Below, one piece after another: positions 61,405-64,000 of a stretch of 64,000 bases of DNA. Position 1 is the first letter of the stretch. Every line of letters begins with the position of its first letter. The DNA comes from Prevotella sp. HJM029 (GTDB taxonomy: Bacteria; Bacteroidota; Bacteroidia; Bacteroidales; Bacteroidaceae). The stretch lies in the NCBI RefSeq assembly GCF_000599605.1, contig NZ_AZHT01000001.1, forward strand, positions 1-64,000, read 5' to 3'. Made by a program: the position numbers and the translations under genes. Under the pieces are notes generated by a model. That model made no database searches. It was given only the letters and a program-made list of their open reading frames with translations, and was not told where the DNA came from.

Positions 61405-63387
61405 CTAATAATAGATGCATAGCAGCACTAAAGCTAATGCTATAGTGCCCGTGAGGAACCACGATGCATAAGCACGGACGTCACCACTCTGCCAAGGACG
61501 GATGGTCTCACCGGCCTCTTGTGCGCCCCATGCCATGAAGTTAAATGTGCCATCAATGACATGGCGATCAAACCAAGCTATGGGTTTCGAGAAACAACCA
61601 AACACAATCTTATGAGTGATAAATTGCCAAATATTGTCAATGTAGAAGCGATTTAAAGCTGCTTTATGCAACACGGGCATTCGCTTTGCCAACATATCGG
61701 GAACGGGATTGCGCTTAGGAAGATACATCCAAGTGGCTAAACCAATACCAATTGCTGCAGCCAAAAGACTGAACCATGCCACACTTGAGAACTCAAAGTG
61801 CTGCAAATGAATCTCCATCGATTGACCTGTTGCTGAAACAAAATGCCCGAAAGGAATCCAGCCAGCAAAGATTGAGATAATGGCAAGGAACACTAAAGGC
61901 CCCCACATCACGAATGGAACTTCGGCCGGACGCTTGCGATGTTCGGGATCTAATTCATAATAGCTTTGTCCCCAGAATATCACATAATATAAACGGAACA
62001 TATAAAATGCGGTCATCCCCGAAACTAAGGTCATAAACCAACCTAAGAAAGGTGAGTATTCAAAGCATGCTGAAACAATTTCGTCTTTTGAGAAAAAACC
62101 TGCGAAAGGCCAGACACCACTAATCGCAATACAGCCAATCAAGAAACAAGCATTCGTAATGGGCATATATTTATGCAAACCACCCATATACTCTTTAAAG
62201 TTACTACCTATAATGACGATGATTGCACCAGAACATAAGAACAAGAGTGCCTTAAACATAGCATGTGTAAACAAGTGGAACATGCTGGCCATATAGCCTA
62301 AACCACCTTCATGATTGTCAATCGCATAGCAAACACCCAAGGCAACCAGCATATAAGCGATCTGCGAAATGGTTGAGAATGCTAAACCTCGCTTAATATC
62401 GCGCTGACAACAAGCAACAGCAGCTGCATAAAAAGCGGTGAATGCAGCAATATAAGCTACCCAATGTAATTGGTTGGGAGCATATTCAACCCAAATGGGG
62501 AACAAGCTGGCCACTTGGTAAACACCAGCAACAACCATTGTTGCGGCATGAATTAAAGCCGAAACAGGAGTTGGACCTTCCATCGCATCGGGCAACCAAA
62601 TATGTAAAGGGAACATTGCACTCTTACCTGCACCGCCGATAAACATCAAGAACAATGCTGTTGGCAATACCCATCCAAATTGTGAAGCAACACTCGCCAA
62701 CTTGGCAACCAATTCAGGATTAGCATTCAAATCATAGTTGAATGTCCCCACATAGAAGCTAAAGAATAAGATTCCGATAAGGAAGAATAAGTCAGCAAAG
62801 CGCGTTACAATAAATGCTTTCTTTGAAGCGTGGACAGCTTCATGCTTAGGATAATAAAAACCTATAAGCAGATAAGAGCATACACCAACTAACTCCCAAA
62901 ACATATACATTTGAAAGATGTTTGTCGCAACAACTAAGCCCAACATGCTCATCGTGAAAAGCGACAAATAAGCGTAGAAACGCTGGAAGCCATGCTCGTA
63001 TTCTTCAAACTTATATTTAGAATCGCGTTCTGCCATATAGCCAAATGAATAGATATGAACCATAAAACTAACTGTGGTTATAACTATCAACATCATCACG
63101 CTAATGGGCGTTAAACGGAAACCTATATTAAAAGTTAGCAACTCGGTAAACCTAAGCCAAGTAAAATTAAAGACTGTGACCGTTGGATATAACCCCGTCG
63201 TTGCATCGCGGCCTACAACAAAGAAATACTCATAAGCCGTATAAACCGACATTGCAAAAAGTACACCCAATACTGTCGTGCCAATAAAGCCTGCAAGGGG
63301 TTTCTTCATCTTCATTCCGAGAAGTCCTAACACGAGGAAACTCAAGAAAGGAAGGAGAAGTATTAAAAATGCATAACTATATTCCAT
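61405..63387 (-). CDS. nuoL: NADH-quinone oxidoreductase subunit L
   Basis: A 660-residue antiporter-like subunit, the most distal of the pump. The glutamate is in QMYMFWELVGVCSYLLIG, and the lysine/histidine region in FPLHIWLPDAMEGPTPVSALIHAA and CCQRDIKRGLAFSTISQIAYML. The C-terminal lateral helix is present as in other NuoL proteins. It is 4 bp from nuoK. Confidence 0.95.
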   Translation of the reverse strand: MEYSYAFLILLLPFLSFLVLGLLGMKMKKPLAGFIGTTVLGVLFAMSVYTAYEYFFVVGRDATTGLYPTVTVFNFTWLRFTELLTFNIGFRLTPISVMMLIVITTVSFMVHIYSFGYMAERDSKYKFEEYEHGFQRFYAYLSLFTMSMLGLVVATNIFQMYMFWELVGVCSYLLIGFYYPKHEAVHASKKAFIVTRFADLFFLIGILFFSFYVGTFNYDLNANPELVAKLASVASQFGWVLPTALFLMFIGGAGKSAMFPLHIWLPDAMEGPTPVSALIHAATMVVAGVYQVASLFPIWVEYAPNQLHWVAYIAAFTAFYAAAVACCQRDIKRGLAFSTISQIAYMLVALGVCYAIDNHEGGLGYMASMFHLFTHAMFKALLFLCSGAIIVIIGSNFKEYMGGLHKYMPITNACFLIGCIAISGVWPFAGFFSKDEIVSACFEYSPFLGWFMTLVSGMTAFYMFRLYYVIFWGQSYYELDPEHRKRPAEVPFVMWGPLVFLAIISIFAGWIPFGHFVSATGQSMEIHLQHFEFSSVAWFSLLAAAIGIGLATWMYLPKRNPVPDMLAKRMPVLHKAALNRFYIDNIWQFITHKIVFGCFSKPIAWFDRHVIDGTFNFMAWGAQEAGETIRPWQSGDVRAYASWFLTGTIALALVLLCIYY

Positions 63388-63391
63388 CTCT

Positions 63392-63703
63392 TTAGAATTT
63401 CATGTTTTCAATACTATTTACCTGGTCACTATGGAAGTTCCGATAAACATTAATTATAATGGCTAAGGCAACGGCTGTTTCTGCAGCACTCACCCCAATT
63501 GAAAATAATGTAAAGAAAAAGCCTTCTAACTGACCTGGAAAAAGAATACGATTAAATACGGCAAAGTTCAAATCTACGGCATTTAGTATCAGCTCAACAG
63601 AAATCAACATTGCAATCAAATTACGTCTTGTAACAAAACCAAATACACCAATAAAAAATAAAAGTGCACTCAGAATAAAATAACATGCGACTGGAATATT
63701 CAT
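63392..63703 (-). CDS. nuoK: NADH-quinone oxidoreductase subunit K
   Basis: A 103-residue subunit with three membrane segments and two buried glutamates in SVELILNAVDLNFAVF and GVSAAETAVALAI. Those carboxylates form part of the proton path. It overlaps nuoJ by 4 bp. Confidence 0.96.
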   Translation of the reverse strand: MNIPVACYFILSALLFFIGVFGFVTRRNLIAMLISVELILNAVDLNFAVFNRILFPGQLEGFFFTLFSIGVSAAETAVALAIIINVYRNFHSDQVNSIENMKF

Positions 63704-64000
63704 TTTTTATCCTCCTTTCTTGCTATCATTACACCACCTATGATACATGCCAATAAGAATACCGAAATAAATTCAAATGGCAATACATATTGATATTTAT
63801 CACTCCCCAACAGAGCGGTTCCAATTTGCTGCATGGGCAATTCTGTATCGATAGTAGAAAGCATCGCCGACATTAAGTTGCTTTTCAACAACACTGCCGC
63901 CATCACTACAAAACCAACGATACTTAATAGACAGCCTTTTAAGACCCGACTGCCTTTTATCTGCTCAACAAGACCTTGTAGGGTACGCTTAGAAACTAAT
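63700..64000 (-). CDS. nuoJ: NADH-quinone oxidoreductase subunit J, C-terminal part
   Basis: The reading frame is open to the window edge, so the N-terminal half is missing. The visible 99 residues include a membrane segment, the loop IGTALLGSDKYQYVLPFE and the last segment VFLLACIIGGVMIARKED, typical of NuoJ. It overlaps nuoK by 4 bp. The rest of the operon should lie beyond 64000. Confidence 0.92.
   Translation of the reverse strand, partial: LVSKRTLQGLVEQIKGSRVLKGCLLSIVGFVVMAAVLLKSNLMSAMLSTIDTELPMQQIGTALLGSDKYQYVLPFEFISVFLLACIIGGVMIARKEDKK

Overview
The window reads as a chromosome segment of an anaerobic or microaerotolerant Bacteroidales bacterium, most likely a Prevotellaceae member. 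The basis is Bacteroidota-type promoters (TTTG, about 19 nt, TAnnTTTG) in front of many genes, Bacteroidota-specific families (DUF4230, DUF4494, DUF2027-Smr, BACON-domain lipoprotein, Oar-like TonB receptor), and a complete Bat aerotolerance operon. The species assignment is inference.

Layout: 1-2.9 kb holds a tandem repeat, an OhrR-type peroxide sensor, tRNA-Ser(CGA), an IMPACT-family protein, ferritin and a lipoprotein. 3-10.2 kb holds a DUF4230 pair, the dipeptidase pepD, a small membrane protein, an OmpH/Skp-like lipoprotein, a divergent NAD-dependent DNA ligase and trmD. 10.2-14.4 kb holds a UvrD helicase, mtgA and an OmpA-like lipoprotein. 14.5-21.6 kb holds proS, DUF4494, yggS, an aminotransferase, a LolC/FtsX-type permease and an AMP-forming acyl-CoA ligase. 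21.8-35.2 kb is a long co-directional minus-strand cluster: moxR, DUF58, a BatD-like protein, batA, batB, batC, a fused batD-batE, PAP2, queA, DUF2027-Smr and nadE. 35.9-40.8 kb is an Oar-like receptor plus a BACON/OB-fold lipoprotein. 41.2-48.4 kb holds cupin, type II pantothenate kinase, a GHL10-like hydrolase, a structured RNA, ribE, tolC with a broken adaptor gene behind it, gph and mltG. 48.5-52 kb is a small accessory module (WYL regulator, PD-(D/E)XK nuclease, SprT-like metalloprotease, a W-rich repeat protein). 52.3-56.2 kb holds an orphan small-RNA unit, a FadL-like porin, a Gly/Tyr-rich secreted protein and prmA. 56.6-64 kb holds rubredoxin with a flavodiiron protein and then nuoN, M, L, K and J.

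The most unusual feature is a set of six intergenic tandem-repeat arrays (about 1-97, 9811-10173, 13345-13600, 35379-35787, 40921-41118, 56223-56530). All have a 41-42 bp unit (one unit is 40 bp) and a small dyad in most units, yet the unit sequence is mostly different at each site. Two of them are the same family in opposite orientation and bracket the Oar receptor operon. Other leads are a long-range-paired leader RNA before ribE, a promoter-terminator unit without a gene at 52.3 kb, and a 10-bp motif shared at identical distance from two promoters of the accessory module. Oxygen and peroxide handling recurs through the window (OhrR, ferritin, flavodiiron protein with rubredoxin, Bat operon), which fits an aerotolerant anaerobe.
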